Assembly: GCA_964354135.1 (NCBI GenBank)
Contig: CAYGZA010000168.1
Coordinates: 1-14,500 of the forward strand
DNA: 14,500 nucleotides
DNA from: CAYGZA01 sp964354135
Lineage (GTDB): Bacteria > Planctomycetota > Planctomycetia > Pirellulales > Thermoguttaceae
Direction: 5' to 3'
Shown piece after piece: positions 7,413 through 14,500 of the stretch. Below the pieces are notes generated by a model. The model was given only the letters and a program-made list of their open reading frames with translations. It had not been told where the DNA came from and searched no databases. The position numbers and the translations under genes are program-made. Numbering within the stretch: the first letter of the stretch is position 1; every line of letters begins with the position of its first letter.

Positions 7413-8552
7413 ATGGCGATGACATCGCGCGAGCGTGTGTTGGGAGCTTTCGCCCGCGAGGGCTACGACCGCATTCCGGTCAAACACGAAGCCACGCCGG
7501 AGGTCAACCGCTCTCTCATGGAGCACTTCGGGTTGTCGAATCTGGAGCAACTGCTCTGCGTGCTGGGCGACGACTTCCGTTACGTCGAGCCGGTCTATTG
7601 CGGCCCCGAGTTGCGAACTTCTCCCGATGGAAGCGTGGAGGGCTACTTCGGCGAGCGCTACAAGTATACGCAGTTCGAGGCGGGAAGGTACCTCGAAGCC
7701 TGTTACTTGCCGTTCGCCGGGGTGACGCGGCTGGAAGATCTCGACCGTTCCCATTTCCCCAGCGCCGACTGGTTCGACTATTCCACGGTCCGGCGGCAGG
7801 CCGAGGCGCTGCGCGGCCGCGGGTTTGCGGTCTGCTGCGGCACCGCAGGCGACATGGATTTCATCAACGGCATCTCCCGCGCCCGCGGCATGGAACAGGT
7901 GCTGATGGACCTGGTCGACGACAGCCCCGTATACCTGGAAATCATGCAGGCGCGGTTCGAGTTCTTCTACGAGGTGCAGCGTCGCACGCTCGAGGCGGCC
8001 GGCGGGCTGATCGACTTCGCCCACGCGGGCGACGATTTCGGCAACCAGCGCGGGCCGATGATTTCCCCGAGCGTCTTCCAGCGCCATTTCGCCCCCAAGT
8101 ACGGCAAGTATTTCGACATGGTCCACGCCCACGGCGCCCGCACCATGATGCACATGTGCGGCTGCTGCGAGGCGTTTCTGCCGAACCTGATCGATTTGGG
8201 GTTGGACGTTTACGATGTCGTGCAGCCGACGACGCCCTCGATGGACATCGCTGTGCTGAAAGAGCGATTCGGCGCGAGGCTTACGTTTTGCGGCTCGGTG
8301 TGCGTGCAAACGACCTTGGCGCACCACACGCCGCAAGACGTCGGGCGGGAGGTTCGCCGGCGATTGGAATTGTTTCCCCGCGGCGGGCTCTTCCTCGGGC
8401 CGACCCATGCGGTGCAGGTCGGTTCGCCGCTGGAGAATATCTTGACCATGTACCGCACGGCGGGCAGTCTCGCCGCGCGCGTCGACGACGCCATTCTAAC
8501 CCTGGGCGGAGAAGACACGACCGATCGAATCAACTTGGCCAAGCTGTTTTGA
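7413..8552 (+). CDS. URO-D family protein (uroporphyrinogen decarboxylase / corrinoid methyltransferase-like)
   Basis: 379 residues from ATG 7413, which has GGAAAGGA eight bases upstream; a longer in-frame start at 7236 lacks a ribosome site and adds a non-conserved tail. There is no signal peptide, so it is cytosolic. SRERVLGAFAREGYDRIPV (5-23) is the typical opening of the URO-D superfamily TIM barrel. HMCGCC (247-252) gives an HxC pair like the zinc-binding motif of MtaA/MtbA methyltransferases, and C293/C297 could supply a third ligand. GGLFLGPTHAVQVGSPLENILTMY (324-347) matches the C-terminal active-site segment of the non-heme URO-D subfamilies. True HemE is unlikely: the motifs fit the methyltransferase-like branch, and the gene lies 22 bp ahead of a glycosidase rather than heme genes. 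Substrate unknown; a methyl-transfer or sugar-derived compound is possible. Confidence 0.82.
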   Translation: MAMTSRERVLGAFAREGYDRIPVKHEATPEVNRSLMEHFGLSNLEQLLCVLGDDFRYVEPVYCGPELRTSPDGSVEGYFGERYKYTQFEAGRYLEACYLPFAGVTRLEDLDRSHFPSADWFDYSTVRRQAEALRGRGFAVCCGTAGDMDFINGISRARGMEQVLMDLVDDSPVYLEIMQARFEFFYEVQRRTLEAAGGLIDFAHAGDDFGNQRGPMISPSVFQRHFAPKYGKYFDMVHAHGARTMMHMCGCCEAFLPNLIDLGLDVYDVVQPTTPSMDIAVLKERFGARLTFCGSVCVQTTLAHHTPQDVGREVRRRLELFPRGGLFLGPTHAVQVGSPLENILTMYRTAGSLAARVDDAILTLGGEDTTDRINLAKLF

Positions 8553-8574
8553 ACACACGCAAGGAGGACCTACG

Positions 8575-10530
8575 ATGCGAGGGGCTCGAGCGTTTGCGTT
8601 GGCGCTGCTTTGTGCGACGACCGGGTCGACCGCGAGGGGAACCGCTTCCGGCGCCCCGCCGGTCGATTCCGCCGGCAGGCCGCTGATCCGGAAACTGGGG
8701 ACCGTCGACGTCGATAAAGTCGAAAACTCGCCGATCGTCCTGGGCGGCAAGCTGTATCGCTGCGAATGGTTTCGCAATGCGGGCTGCTTTCATTTCGTCG
8801 ATTGCGAAACGGGCCGCACCACGCCGCAATTCGCCAAGGGATGGTCGTTCGGCAACGCCTTCGTCGACGGCGACACGGTCTATGTGACCGGCACCCGCCC
8901 CGGCAAGGAAGTGCAGATGTGGGCCTCCCGCGACCTCCGGCGCTGGGACACCTGGACCGCGCTGGACCTGCCGGGGTTTCGGATCTTCAACACGTCGATC
9001 TGCAAGGCCGAAGGCAAGTACGTGATGATGTTCGAGATCGACTCGCCGGCGGATCAGGCGGGCGTGCCGTTTACGGCCCGCTTTGCCACCTCGACCGATC
9101 TGAAGCGATGGACGGTCACGCCGCCGGAGTGCGCGTACGCCAAGGATCGCTACACGGCGCCGCATTGCCTGCGCTACCTCGACGGCTACTACTACAACTT
9201 CTACCTGGAGAGCATTCGCGGCGGTTACGAGCAGTTTGTCGTGCGATCCAAAGACCTGATCCACTGGGAATCGAGCCCGTTGAATCCCGTGCTTCGGGCG
9301 TCGGACGACGACCGTCCAATTCGCAATGCGGAGCTCTCGCCGCAAGATCGCCGGCGGATCGCCTCCGCGAAGAACCTCAACAATTCGGACATCGACTTCT
9401 GCGAGTACCGCGGCCATGTCGTGATTTTCTACTCCTGGGGCAACCAGTTGGGGGTGGAACACCTCGCCGAGGCTGTATACGACGGAAGCCTGGCCGATTT
9501 CCTCCGCGGGTGGTTTCCCGCAACGCCGCCGGCCAAGCGGAAGGCAACCCCGCCGACCTACCTCGACGGGCGTCCTGCGGCGCCGCTGCGTCTGGACGCC
9601 AAGGACCAGGGCATCGTTCTTCGCTACGGCGACGGTCCCGATCGCTGCGACTACCTCGGCGCCCGCGAGGCGATCGTGTTTGAATGCGGGGGAACCTACT
9701 ACCTGCACTACGACGGCGCCGGGCCTCGCGGATGGCTGGCGTGCCTGGCCACAAGCCGCGATTTGACCCACTGGACTAAGAAGGGGCCGATCCTGCAGTT
9801 CGGCGCCGTCGGCGAGTCCGACTCGGCCTGCGCCAGCGCTCCTTGGGTGTATTTCGACGGCCGCAGTTGGCACATGTTTTATGTCGCGACGTCTCTGGCC
9901 ACGCCCGCCCCGGACTACATCCCTGCCGTTCCGTATGTGACTTGCAAGGCGAAAAGTGTTGCCCCCGGCGGACCGTGGATCAAGCAGAAGGACGTCGTCC
10001 CGTTTCGGCCCAAGCCCAAGAGTTACTATTCCGACACGGCCAGCGCCGGCTGCGTCGTCCGCCACGGGGACGAATACTTGATGTTCTTCAGCGCCGCGAC
10101 GGGCCCGCCGTTTCGGCGAACGCTCGGCATCGCGCGAACCCGAGACCTCGACGGTCCCTGGCGCGTGGATCCGCAGCCTATCGTTCCGCTGGACGAGCAG
10201 ATTGAAAACTCCTCGTTGTATTTCGAGCCAACCAACCAGACGTGGTTCCTGTTCACCAACCACGTGGGCGTCGACTCGCGCGGGGAGTACACGGACGCCG
10301 TTTGGGTGTATTGGTCCAAAGACCTCAACCGCTGGGACTCGCGCCGGAAAGCGGTGGTGCTCGACCGACACAACTGCGCATGGAGCCCGGCTTGCATCGG
10401 CATGCCCACGGTGATTCGCGTCCAGGATCGCCTAGCCGTCCTCTACGACGGCCCGGGCGGAAAAAGCATCGATCACATGCGCCGCAGCATCGGGCTGGCC
10501 TGGCTCGATCTCCCGTTGGAGCCGCCCTAA
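8575..10530 (+). CDS. Secreted tandem beta-propeller glycosidase (GH43/GH32-like, two propellers)
   Basis: 651 residues, starting at ATG 8575 with AAGGAGG eight bases upstream, 22 bp after the URO-D stop, so the two are almost certainly co-transcribed. Residues 1-26 form a signal peptide (FALALLCATTGSTA). The blade signature 'S/T-x-DL-x-x-W' recurs at 118-124, 173-179, 225-231, 394-400, 522-529 and 581-587, as in the five-bladed propellers of GH43, GH32 and GH117. Two halves can be separated: about 45-315 (ending NNSDIDFCEYRG, SWGN..VEHLAEAVYDG) and about 335-648 (GDGPDRCDYLGAREAIVFE, SYYSDTASAGCVV, ENSSLYFEP). The normal length for one such domain is about 300 residues, so this is a double unit. 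Catalytic acids cannot be assigned with certainty. Its last four bases overlap the convergent minus-strand relic at 10527-10759. Confidence 0.8.
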   Translation: MRGARAFALALLCATTGSTARGTASGAPPVDSAGRPLIRKLGTVDVDKVENSPIVLGGKLYRCEWFRNAGCFHFVDCETGRTTPQFAKGWSFGNAFVDGDTVYVTGTRPGKEVQMWASRDLRRWDTWTALDLPGFRIFNTSICKAEGKYVMMFEIDSPADQAGVPFTARFATSTDLKRWTVTPPECAYAKDRYTAPHCLRYLDGYYYNFYLESIRGGYEQFVVRSKDLIHWESSPLNPVLRASDDDRPIRNAELSPQDRRRIASAKNLNNSDIDFCEYRGHVVIFYSWGNQLGVEHLAEAVYDGSLADFLRGWFPATPPAKRKATPPTYLDGRPAAPLRLDAKDQGIVLRYGDGPDRCDYLGAREAIVFECGGTYYLHYDGAGPRGWLACLATSRDLTHWTKKGPILQFGAVGESDSACASAPWVYFDGRSWHMFYVATSLATPAPDYIPAVPYVTCKAKSVAPGGPWIKQKDVVPFRPKPKSYYSDTASAGCVVRHGDEYLMFFSAATGPPFRRTLGIARTRDLDGPWRVDPQPIVPLDEQIENSSLYFEPTNQTWFLFTNHVGVDSRGEYTDAVWVYWSKDLNRWDSRRKAVVLDRHNCAWSPACIGMPTVIRVQDRLAVLYDGPGGKSIDHMRRSIGLAWLDLPLEPP

Positions 10531-10759
10531 GAAACGGTGTCGAAGCGATCCACAGATGCCAACGACTCGCGGTAGCCCGCCCGACGGAACCCCATGCCCG
10601 CCGCCTTGGCCCGCTTCGCCACTCGGAGCGTGTGAGGCAAGTCGCAGTAGCCCTTGCTGGAGTATCCCTTCTTGGTCTTGGGGTCGTAGAAGATCCTCAG
10701 CCGAATCCCACCAAGGCAACAAGGACCGGAAGCAAGATGGCAGCGGCGATACGCCTCAT
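10527..10759 (-). pseudogene. Small secreted protein gene with a one-base frameshift
   Basis: The minus-strand ATG at 10759 is preceded by a very good ribosome site (GGGGAGGA, about seven bases before). It encodes MRRIAAAILLPVLVALVGFG, a clear signal peptide, then meets TGA. In the neighbouring frame the text continues as LRIFYDPKTKKGYSSKGYCD and on to FRRAGYRESLASVDRFDTVS, with a stop at 10527. The total span is 233 bases, one short of 78 codons, so a single-base loss (or sequencing error) near 10700 would restore a 77-residue secreted protein. I do not recognise the family. The stop overlaps the convergent glycosidase stop by four bases. No function can be given; the conserved-looking second half and strong start argue that it was a real gene. 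Confidence 0.5.
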
Positions 10760-10800
10760 GTTGAGATCCTCCCCAAGTGACTCCATCCGTCATGCTCCAA

Positions 10801-10830
10801 TTGCCGGGTACACTCCAGCGAGCATACAAT
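10801..10830 (+). promoter_or_regulatory. Candidate sigma70-type promoter
   Basis: TTGCCG (10801-10806) and TACAAT (10825-10830) are separated by 18 bases and lie in a locally AT-richer stretch. They are positioned upstream of the plus-strand genes at 10951 and 11300. The same stretch is also upstream of the minus-strand small gene at 10759, so the region may fire in both directions. This is a visual match only; planctomycete promoters are poorly defined. Confidence 0.35.
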
Positions 10831-10950
10831 ATCCGTTCGAGGTAAGATAGTGCTTGAGCCACGGATCGTGCTGAGGAGCGTGATGCCAGGAGTTGTCTTC
10901 GTCGTTGACTACGGCAGCCCCGCCTTTGAAGCGGCCCGCAGAAGCGCAAG

Positions 10951-11289
10951 ATGTCCGAGATGATCTCCGAGTTTGCCGGTGACTTCATCCGGCTGGGCAA
11001 GACGCCCGAGGAGAAGCAGAATTACCTGAATGGCGCATGTGTGGCCTGGAACGTCGCCAGTGCCCCGCCTGAACGCCGAAAGAAGCTGCTGGACCACTTC
11101 GTGGTGGAGTACAAGCGATACAATCCCAGCACCGATGAAACCGCTCTCGCAGCGATCCGCAGCGACATGGAGCACCTGATCGAGGCGAAGCTCAAGATGT
11201 TTCCCCACGACCTGCGGCAGATCGTCAGTGCACGATACATCCGCACGAAGGAAGGGGACCGTATCGAGGTGGCGTCGGCAAGATTATAG
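10951..11289 (+). CDS. Small conserved-looking protein of unknown function
   Basis: 112 residues, predicted soluble and mostly helical, with no signal peptide or membrane segment. Charged and amphipathic text such as FAGDFIRLGKTPEEKQNYLN, PPERRKKLLDHFVVEYKRYN and MFPHDLRQIVSARYI looks like a genuine folded protein, not antisense noise. I do not recognise a family. ATG 10951 has only a weak GAAGCG before it, and ATG 10960 is an alternative. A better ribosome site (GAGGAG at 10873-10878) precedes ATG 10883 in another frame, which reads 26 codons and stops at 10961-10963, overlapping this start; that could be translational coupling or a sign of a frameshift. The stop lies 10 bp before the esterase start, inside its ribosome-binding region, so the two genes form an operon. 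Confidence 0.6.
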   Translation: MSEMISEFAGDFIRLGKTPEEKQNYLNGACVAWNVASAPPERRKKLLDHFVVEYKRYNPSTDETALAAIRSDMEHLIEAKLKMFPHDLRQIVSARYIRTKEGDRIEVASARL

Positions 11290-11299
11290 AGGAGTTAGC

Positions 11300-12820
11300 A
11301 TGTTCAACCGAAGACGTATCGTGGGCGGCCTACTTGGCTTTGTCCTGTTCGTGGGAGGAACCGCAGGGGCCGAAGCAACAACTCAATCGGATTCCCCATC
11401 AGTCAAGACCTTCGTCTACAAGAAGACGAAGCAAGCTGATCTGGAGATCGTCGTCCATTACCCGCCCGGCTGGAAGGAGGCCGACAAGCGACCCGCCATC
11501 GTGTTCTTCTTCGGGGGTGGCTGGACGGGAGGAAGGATACAGCAGTTTGAGCCCCAGGCGAACCACCTCGCCAGCCGGGGCATGGTGGCTGCCCGAGCGG
11601 ACTACCGAGTCAAGTCCCGGCACGGGGTTACGCCGAAGGAATGCGTCGAGGACGCCAAGAGCGCCGTCCGCTGGATGCGGCAGAATGCTGCCAAACTCGG
11701 CATCAACCCCTGCCAAATCGTTGCCGCCGGTGGGTCGGCGGGCGGGCATATCGCCGCCTGTACTGCATTGACACCGGGGCTGGAGGCAGAAGGAGAGGGT
11801 ACGAAGGTCTCCTCGAAGCCCTATGCGTTGGTCCTCTTCAATCCGGTTCTGCGCTTCGATGGTATTCCCCAACTGATGGAGCGGATCGGCAACGATGAAG
11901 CCCTGGGCAAGGCGATCTCGCCCACCCTGCACCTGAAGAAGAACTCGCCCCCGACGCTCGTGCTCTACGGCACCGCTGATCGACTCATGGTCCAGGGAGA
12001 GGAGTTCATGAAAAAGTCGAAAGAACTGGGACATCGGGCCGAGATGTTCGCCGCAGACGGGCAGCCCCACGGTTTCTTCAACCGCCCGCCCTGGCTGGAG
12101 CGGACGACTCAACGGATGGACGAGTTCCTGGTGTCGATTGGATACCTTGAAGGCAAGCCAGAAAAGGCAAGATCGTCCGAATGGACCAGCAGTTTCGGGG
12201 TGGACAAGGCCAATCTGACCAACGTCGGCCAGAACCCCTACTTCATCCCCCTGGAGCCGGGCTACCGCCTCATTCTCAAAGGCGACGGGGCGACCCTTAG
12301 CGTGATCGTAACCCACAAGACGAAGCTCGTGGACGGGGTGCAGACCAGGGTCGTTGAAGAGCGAGAGGAGAAGGATGGCAATCCGACCGAGGTCTCACAG
12401 AACTACTTCGCCATCGACAAGACCACCAACGCCATCTACTACTTCGGCGAGGACGTGGACGTTTACCGGGATGGAAAAGTCGTCGGTCATGAGGGGGCTT
12501 GGCTCTCGGGCATCAACGGTGCCAAGTTCGGGATGATGATGCCGGGCAAGCCGAAACTGGGCGACAAGTTCCAGCAGGAAGTAGCCCCCAAGGTGGCGAT
12601 GGACCGCTGCGAGATCGTCGCCTTCGGCGAGGAGGTCGAGACTCCTGCCGGTAAATTCAAGAACTGCCTTCGCACCAAGGAGGGCAGTGCCATTGAGAAG
12701 GGGACCAGCGTGAAGGTCTACGCCCCCGGCGTGGGCCTGATCAAGGACGACGAGTTCCTGCTGGTGAAGATTGAGAAGCAGGCAGGGAAGAAGAAGGCTG
12801 GCGAAAGGAACGGAAAGTAG
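11300..12820 (+). CDS. Secreted alpha/beta-hydrolase (esterase) fused to a C-terminal beta-rich domain
   Basis: 506 residues from ATG 11300, chosen over an in-frame start at 11228 because AGAGGAG sits just upstream and the signal peptide (RRRIVGGLLGFVLFVGGTAG) begins here. Residues 37-285 are an alpha/beta-hydrolase of the esterase/lipase (BD-FAE or Abhydrolase_3-like) type: oxyanion loop FFGGGWTGG (70-78), nucleophile elbow GGSAGG with S146, acid D227 in YGTADRL, and base H257 in QPHGFF. The complete triad suggests an active enzyme, probably removing acetyl or similar esters from glycans. Residues about 300-493 form a second domain (VIVTHKTKLVDGVQTRVVEE, NYFAIDKTTNAIYYFGEDVD, APGVGLIKDDEF). 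I recall similar text as a stand-alone bacterial domain of unknown role, somewhat like DUF3108/TapB-type beta proteins. The tail is lysine-rich. It is followed 42 bp later by the DUF4832 gene. Confidence 0.82.
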   Translation: MFNRRRIVGGLLGFVLFVGGTAGAEATTQSDSPSVKTFVYKKTKQADLEIVVHYPPGWKEADKRPAIVFFFGGGWTGGRIQQFEPQANHLASRGMVAARADYRVKSRHGVTPKECVEDAKSAVRWMRQNAAKLGINPCQIVAAGGSAGGHIAACTALTPGLEAEGEGTKVSSKPYALVLFNPVLRFDGIPQLMERIGNDEALGKAISPTLHLKKNSPPTLVLYGTADRLMVQGEEFMKKSKELGHRAEMFAADGQPHGFFNRPPWLERTTQRMDEFLVSIGYLEGKPEKARSSEWTSSFGVDKANLTNVGQNPYFIPLEPGYRLILKGDGATLSVIVTHKTKLVDGVQTRVVEEREEKDGNPTEVSQNYFAIDKTTNAIYYFGEDVDVYRDGKVVGHEGAWLSGINGAKFGMMMPGKPKLGDKFQQEVAPKVAMDRCEIVAFGEEVETPAGKFKNCLRTKEGSAIEKGTSVKVYAPGVGLIKDDEFLLVKIEKQAGKKKAGERNGK

Positions 12821-12862
12821 CTTAGGTCAACCGGACTTGCGTCCTCCCACAGGAGACGTTCA

Positions 12863-13183
12863 ATGTTTAGGCGTTCCCCTTTGGCGACTGCGGCCTTTGT
12901 GCAACTTCTTTGGCTGGGGTCAGGTTGGGCGGCCGACGATTGGGTACGGGTAGCGCCCGAGGAAACCGACGAAATCCTGGCCAACCCAGGAATGGGCTGG
13001 GAGACCTTCCACCGCACCAGCAAGCAAGACAAGAACTTGCCCTCCTGGATTCCCTCGACTGTCCATTTTGCCCGCTGGGGCTGGCGTGAACTTGAGCCTC
13101 AGCCTCGGAAAATCGACTACGCTTTCCTGGACAAGGTGCTGAAGGAAACCCACGACTCGGGCCAGAAGTTGCGGCGGATGTAG
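12863..13183 (+). pseudogene. Truncated secreted DUF4832-type (glycosidase-like) protein
   Basis: ATG 12863 follows AGGAGA seven bases upstream and opens with a signal peptide (ATAAFVQLLWLGSGWAADD). The mature text EILANPGMGWETFHRTSKQD, TVHFARWGWRELEPQPRKID and AFLDKVLKETHDSGQKL is the N-terminal TIM-barrel start of DUF4832-containing proteins, which are normally about 450-600 residues and resemble beta-galactosidase-like glycosidases. After GQKL, where the family would continue with a strand such as AFRV, the frame reads RRM and stops at TAG 13181-13183. That change coincides with the edge of the transposase sequence on the other strand, so the gene is broken and no function is likely. The rest of the gene is not in the window. 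Confidence 0.75.
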
Positions 13184-14500
13184 GCCGGAGAGCCGCAATC
13201 GAGGGCTCGATATAGCAGAGAGGCGATGATCGTACGGACCGTCGGCACCGTCAGCGCCGGGGTGTGTTTTTTCCCCCGCCGGTCTTCTTGCGTCAGGAAC
13301 CACGCGGCCAACAGCGAAAGCGTCTGATGGTGGTACCAACCAATCCAATTGCGAACCTGATACTGGGCCAGGCCCGCGTCGCTCTTTGCCCGCTGGAGGC
13401 ATTCTTCGATGCGATGCTCGGCTTTGGCCACGCGGGCAAAGTCGCTCAGAGCTGTCTCGGCCGGGGCATTCGACAGGCAGTAATCGTGCTTCGTCGCTCC
13501 GCCGTCCTGCGTTTCCCGCAGAACCACCAACGACTCTTCGGGACCGTTGCGACGGCGATCGGTCTTCGCCTGGACTCGGGTCTTCACGGCTTGTACCACC
13601 AGCGGACCTCGTGCGCCGTCCCGGACGTCGATCGTGGTCCAGGCTTCGTCGGGCAACGCCCCGCACCAGCGATCTACCCGCACGAAAGGAACCCGAGGCC
13701 GCGGGCCGCGGCCGCGGTACGCGGGTGGCGGGGCCTCCAGATCGCGCACCAAAGTGTTCGACGGCACGGCGAGCAGATAGCATTCCCCCCAGCCCGCAAT
13801 TCCCGGCGAAATGCCGAGCTACGCCCCATTTCGTCGTCTCCGGCGATCCAGCCATGAGGCAATGCCGTCCCGTGTTCGGCAAGCATCTCCAAAGCCAGGG
13901 CGTGCCGCGTCTGGAAACGAATGTCCCGCGGAACGCCGCACTTCTTCCGCCGCTTTTTGTCCTTCGCCCACTCCTTATTGAGATACAGCCGCACGTCCAC
14001 CAAGGCGTGTTCCTTCCGCGAAACGTAGCCCAGATACACGCCCACTTGGCAGTTGTCGACTTTCCCCAGACGCCCGCACCACTGCCGCGCGACGCCCGCC
14101 GATTCCTTCCCCTGTTTCTTGAACGCCGAGGGATCGAAGACCAACACGCCGTCGGTTTCGCCCAACTCCGTGCCAACCTGCCGCGCCAGCTCTCCGAGCA
14201 GCGGGCGGTCGTCCCAGGGCGACTGCCCGACAAACTTCTGCATCGCTTGCCGATCCTGATCGTGAAAGTAGGCGATGGTCTCCGCGTTCTTCCGCTTCAC
14301 GTCCGAGAACAGCCCGGCCACGTACTCCCAAAGATGCCGCCCTTGTTCGTGGCTTGCCAAGCTGGCCGCAAAGGGCTCGACAAATCGTTCCAGGCGGTCT
14401 AGCATCCCCTCCGGTATTCGGGGATCCAGCACCGCGTCCTCCAAAAGCTCCTCCAGTCGGAGTTCAAACCGCCGTTCCATCGGCTCCTCCTTTCCTTGAA
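13172..14500 (-). mobile_element. IS701-family insertion sequence relic, reaching the right edge
   Basis: The stretch from the junction near 13172 to the window end is almost entirely one minus-strand IS701-type transposase reading region. No terminal inverted repeat can be identified: the left end passes directly from transposase coding text into the DUF4832 gene with no non-coding terminus, and the right end lies at or beyond 14500. No target-site duplication can therefore be tested. The lack of an IS end at the junction fits a deletion that removed both the IS terminus and the rest of the gene, not a fresh clean insertion. Confidence 0.7.
13175..14480 (-). pseudogene. IS701-family DDE transposase, frameshifted and C-terminally truncated
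   Basis: ATG 14480 is preceded by AAAGGAGGAG, an excellent ribosome site. The first frame has DPSAFKKQGKESAGVARQWC (116-135) with first catalytic aspartate D116, GVYLGYVSRKEHALVDVRLY, and the second acidic motif GDDEMGRSS (214-222). Near 13785-13790, a run of six C on the plus strand, the reading passes to the next frame, which continues YLLAVPSNTLVRDLEA, VQAVKTRVQAKTD, then HRIEECLQRAKSDAGLAQYQ (third catalytic glutamate) and WIGWYHHQTLSLLAAWFLTQ. These are standard DDE_5/IS701 motifs. The second frame runs to IIASLLYRALDCGSPAYIRR and then reads antisense DUF4832 sequence to 13117, so the normal tail is probably missing. With catalytic residues split between frames it is likely inactive unless frameshifting occurs. 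Confidence 0.8.

Noticed and set aside
7326..8408. 360-codon minus-strand frame over the URO-D gene
   Set aside because: Composition is arginine- and histidine-rich, and the plus strand carries clear URO-D motifs.
8530..10371. 613-codon open frame on the minus strand
   Set aside because: Antisense to the propeller glycosidase, which has a signal peptide, a ribosome site and repeated blade motifs. The antisense product shows no recognisable domain.
13770..13800. Programmed -1 frameshift in the transposase
   Set aside because: The site does not fit the usual X XXY YYZ heptamer because the preceding base is T. I know of no established frameshifting in IS701, so a mutation or sequencing error is simpler.
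1..14500. CRISPR arrays, tRNA or rRNA genes, phage or defence genes
   Set aside because: No regularly spaced repeats, no tRNA cloverleaf with a T-arm set, and no nuclease, toxin or phage structural motifs were seen.

Overview
The window is GC-rich and reads as one end of a carbohydrate-degradation locus from a planctomycete-like bacterium. That assignment is inference: it rests on the high GC, on several large secreted glycoside hydrolases, and on protein types I associate with Planctomycetota (a glycoside hydrolase-like N-terminus, a URO-D-like protein beside glycosidases, DUF4832, an FGE-domain relic, an esterase with a C-terminal beta-rich domain). No rRNA, tRNA or other taxonomic marker is present.

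Layout. Positions 1-166 (minus) hold the N-terminus of a secreted protein that leaves the window. Positions 167-708 have no convincing gene but contain several strong hairpins. Positions 709-3378 (minus) encode a secreted discoidin plus six-hairpin glycosidase. Positions 3379-3714 hold a decayed fragment of a formylglycine-generating-enzyme-like (SUMF1) domain. Positions 3715-7158 (minus) encode a secreted GH106-type alpha-L-rhamnosidase. A 254-bp divergent intergenic region follows. It is flanked on the plus strand by a two-gene operon: a cytosolic URO-D/corrinoid-methyltransferase-like protein (7413-8552) and a secreted tandem beta-propeller glycosidase (8575-10530).

Positions 10527-12820 form a second block. 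It has a frameshifted small secreted protein on the minus strand, then on the plus strand a conserved-looking 112-aa protein of unknown function followed 10 bp later by a secreted alpha/beta-hydrolase fused to an extra C-terminal domain. The start of a DUF4832-type glycosidase-like protein (12863-13183) is cut off by an IS701-family transposase relic that runs to the right edge. That transposase is frameshifted and appears to lack its C-terminus.

Taken together, the secreted GH106, six-hairpin enzyme, double propeller and esterase could attack a rhamnose-containing, possibly acylated polysaccharide outside the cytoplasm. The URO-D protein would act inside the cell on an unknown substrate. Substrate and joint action are inferred from gene context only. 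I did not find a clearly new defence or mobile system. The most unusual items are the domain fusions, the two broken small genes and the gene/IS junction.
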